From NCBI GenBank assembly GCA_026419775.2, contig JAOPGA020001380.1:1-27777 (forward strand): a DNA stretch of 27,777 nt. The letters are read 5' to 3'. The notes below the pieces were generated by a model that saw only the letters and a list, made by a program, of their open reading frames with translations, ran no database searches and had not been told where the DNA came from. Shown piece by piece: positions 26,561 through 27,777 of the stretch. Source of the stretch: Acrasis kona (lineage: Eukaryota; Heterolobosea; Eutetramitea; Acrasida; Acrasidae). Both the position numbers and the translations under genes were made by a program. Every line of letters begins with the position of its first letter. Within the stretch, counting starts at the first letter, position 1.

Positions 26561-27168
26561 ATATACCGACCATTACTTTTTGATTGTTTGCCACTAGTCA
26601 AAATTAAATACTGGGTACCCCTATAAAGCTGAATGTTGTCACATTAAAAGTACAGATAAAGTTCATTTTATACCAATTTAAAAGAAGTTTCAGTTTACAA
26701 AATATAGATTCAATTAAATTTTATTCTTAGATAATTTACCGCAATCAGGTTTGATTGCGGGGTGTTGATCGCAGAGCAGATTTACCGCAATCAGGTTTGA
26801 TTGCGGGGTGTTGATTCCAGAGTGAATGTTCGACAGTGTAGCAACATTAATTGACTTGGTCTACTGAACAAAATATTTCAAAGGGTGCTACAGTTGAAAC
26901 ACTAGCATTAGCGTTGGTTATGAAATTAAATTGTTGCTGTGCTTCATAGGTATCGCAAGTATTGAATCCAAATTCATTCTCCAACGGATAATGTAATAGG
27001 CATCGTTTATTTATATTCGATATAGGAAATATCTGTTCATGCTCCATCCTTAATGCCTACTTCTTCTCTTGCAAACAGTTTGTATTAATGGTTGTAATAT
27101 TTGAGCTTCGACAGTGCAACTTCGACGTCCGTTAAATATCAGTGCTCAACAACATGTGTTCTTGACGG
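26560..27168. other. Non-coding stretch with tandem hairpins
   Basis: Contains the duplicated hairpin at 26735-26825 and a 66-codon minus-strand frame (26847-27047) without recognisable homology, which I leave unassigned. The remainder is AT-rich without visible features. Confidence 0.35.
26735..26825. repeat. Two tandem 46-bp units, each with a perfect hairpin
   Basis: Each unit contains CCGCAATCA-GGTT-TGATTGCGG, a 9-bp perfect stem with a 4-base loop, at 26739-26760 and 26785-26806. The hairpin and the following GGTGTTGAT are identical in both copies. The unit ends differ at a few bases. Confidence 0.85.
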
Positions 27169-27777
27169 ATGTTAATTTCTTCACCGTTGGCTTTGCTCAT
27201 TTGGTATTTTGAACGGGTAAGATTGCATCGTTTCTTGTTGAATTTAAGAGTGATTTAAAAGCTGCAATTCGTACCTCGACATGTTCAAAATATTTGTTGA
27301 AAGTTTGGCAAAAGTGCAGCATCTTCAACAAAGCTTACAAAACATTATTGAGCTGGCACAACCAGATTCATTTTAAGGACAAGTACACCAACACATCCCC
27401 ACACTCCCAACGCATTGAAGGAATGGATATGAAGCAGACATAATACAGTGTATCAACAAAAAACTAGAGCAACATGTGAATCATATTCAAAACACCCGTA
27501 ACAATCGAGGTGAAGAATTCGGTATCCGCAAAAGGTAATGCCTATTGTTTTGTGGTAAAGACAGGCCTCTCCAAAGAGCAAGAGACATCCATAAGTTCTT
27601 CACTCGAGGAAATTGAGGTGGACAGTTTCATCCTAGACCCGTTCAAGCCATACAAAAAACCCTCGTCGGGTCAAGCAACATCCAACCGCTCCTCCCAACC
27701 AGTCAACAACGCCACTACCACCAGCATCGANAACCTCACAAACCAAATCAAATCGATGGCTGCAACTCAAGAAAAGA
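27169..27777 (+). CDS. Partial unrecognised spliced gene running off the right edge
   Basis: Continuous coding character from about 27219 to the window end in exons joined by short GT-AG introns: 27383-27420 (38 bp, joins HFKDK to NGYEADIIQ) and, less surely, 27476-27509 (34 bp). A 5' end at ATG 27169 with a 32-bp intron (27217-27248) is possible; the frame through that segment is also open without splicing. The predicted protein begins with a helical Lys/Trp/Cys-containing domain (SDLKAAIRTSTCSKYLLKVW, FNKAYKTLLSWHNQ, DIIQCINKKLEQH). It continues into a segment with YCFVVKTGLSKEQ, EEIEVDSFILDPFKPYKK and a Ser/Thr/Asn-rich stretch. I recognise no family and see no hallmark of a mobile element. 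The sequence contains one ambiguous base (27731) and no stop before the edge. Confidence 0.45.

Noticed and set aside
26847-27047. 66-codon minus-strand ATG frame
   Set aside because: Short, no recognisable motif and no splice or poly(A) support, so it is left as unassigned sequence.
1-27777. CRISPR arrays, tRNA or rRNA genes, insertion sequences
   Set aside because: None seen. The only repeats are the tandem hairpins, the RasGEF duplication and the degenerate motif near 8281-8666.

Overview
The window is nuclear DNA from a unicellular eukaryote with standard-code genes. Many coding regions are split by GT-AG introns, and almost all of these introns are only 36-44 bp long. Genes are tightly packed, often with 7-21 bp between convergent stop codons, and poly(A) hexamers (AATAAA) often overlap the stop codon. 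An axonemal-dynein assembly factor (DNAAF1) implies that the lineage makes, or recently made, motile cilia. RasGEF, fascin-like/LOR and kaptin genes suit an amoeboid flagellate, for example a heterolobosean or a flagellated amoebozoan. That placement is inference and I cannot name the species.

Left part (1-7785): protein disulfide isomerase (spliced, C-terminal NDEL); a five-exon TPR protein; a convergent 149-aa gene of a conserved but uncharacterised type; ribosomal protein eL22 (minus strand, with the one confidently placed long intron); an ABCB-type half transporter; and a small secreted protein.

Middle (7785-17860): a gene-poor stretch of about 1.4 kb with two TGACGTCA palindromes and degenerate short repeats; a spliced four-helix membrane protein; then a 1362-aa RasGEF with an N-terminal WW-like segment, a long charged coiled coil and an inactive-looking HAD/nucleotidase-like domain. 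This is followed 44 bp later by the mitochondrial calcium uniporter (MCU) and, convergently, the DDX55/Spb4 ribosome-biogenesis helicase.

Right part (17860-25810): DNAAF1; a three-exon GEX1/Brambleberry/KAR5-type karyogamy protein; kaptin (KPTN, a KICSTOR subunit); a protein joining a fascin-like beta-trefoil, NPF/DPF motifs and a LURP-one-related (tubby-like) domain; and a small unknown gene.

The last 2 kb (25810-27777) hold an orphan terminal exon, two tandem copies of a perfect hairpin, and the start of an unrecognised spliced gene that runs off the right edge. There is no operon logic. The genes are a sample of core eukaryotic functions: ER folding, translation, mitochondria, cilia, nuclear fusion and nutrient signalling. 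The most unusual items are the domain fusions, the karyogamy factor, the miniature introns and the overlap of stop codon with poly(A) signal.
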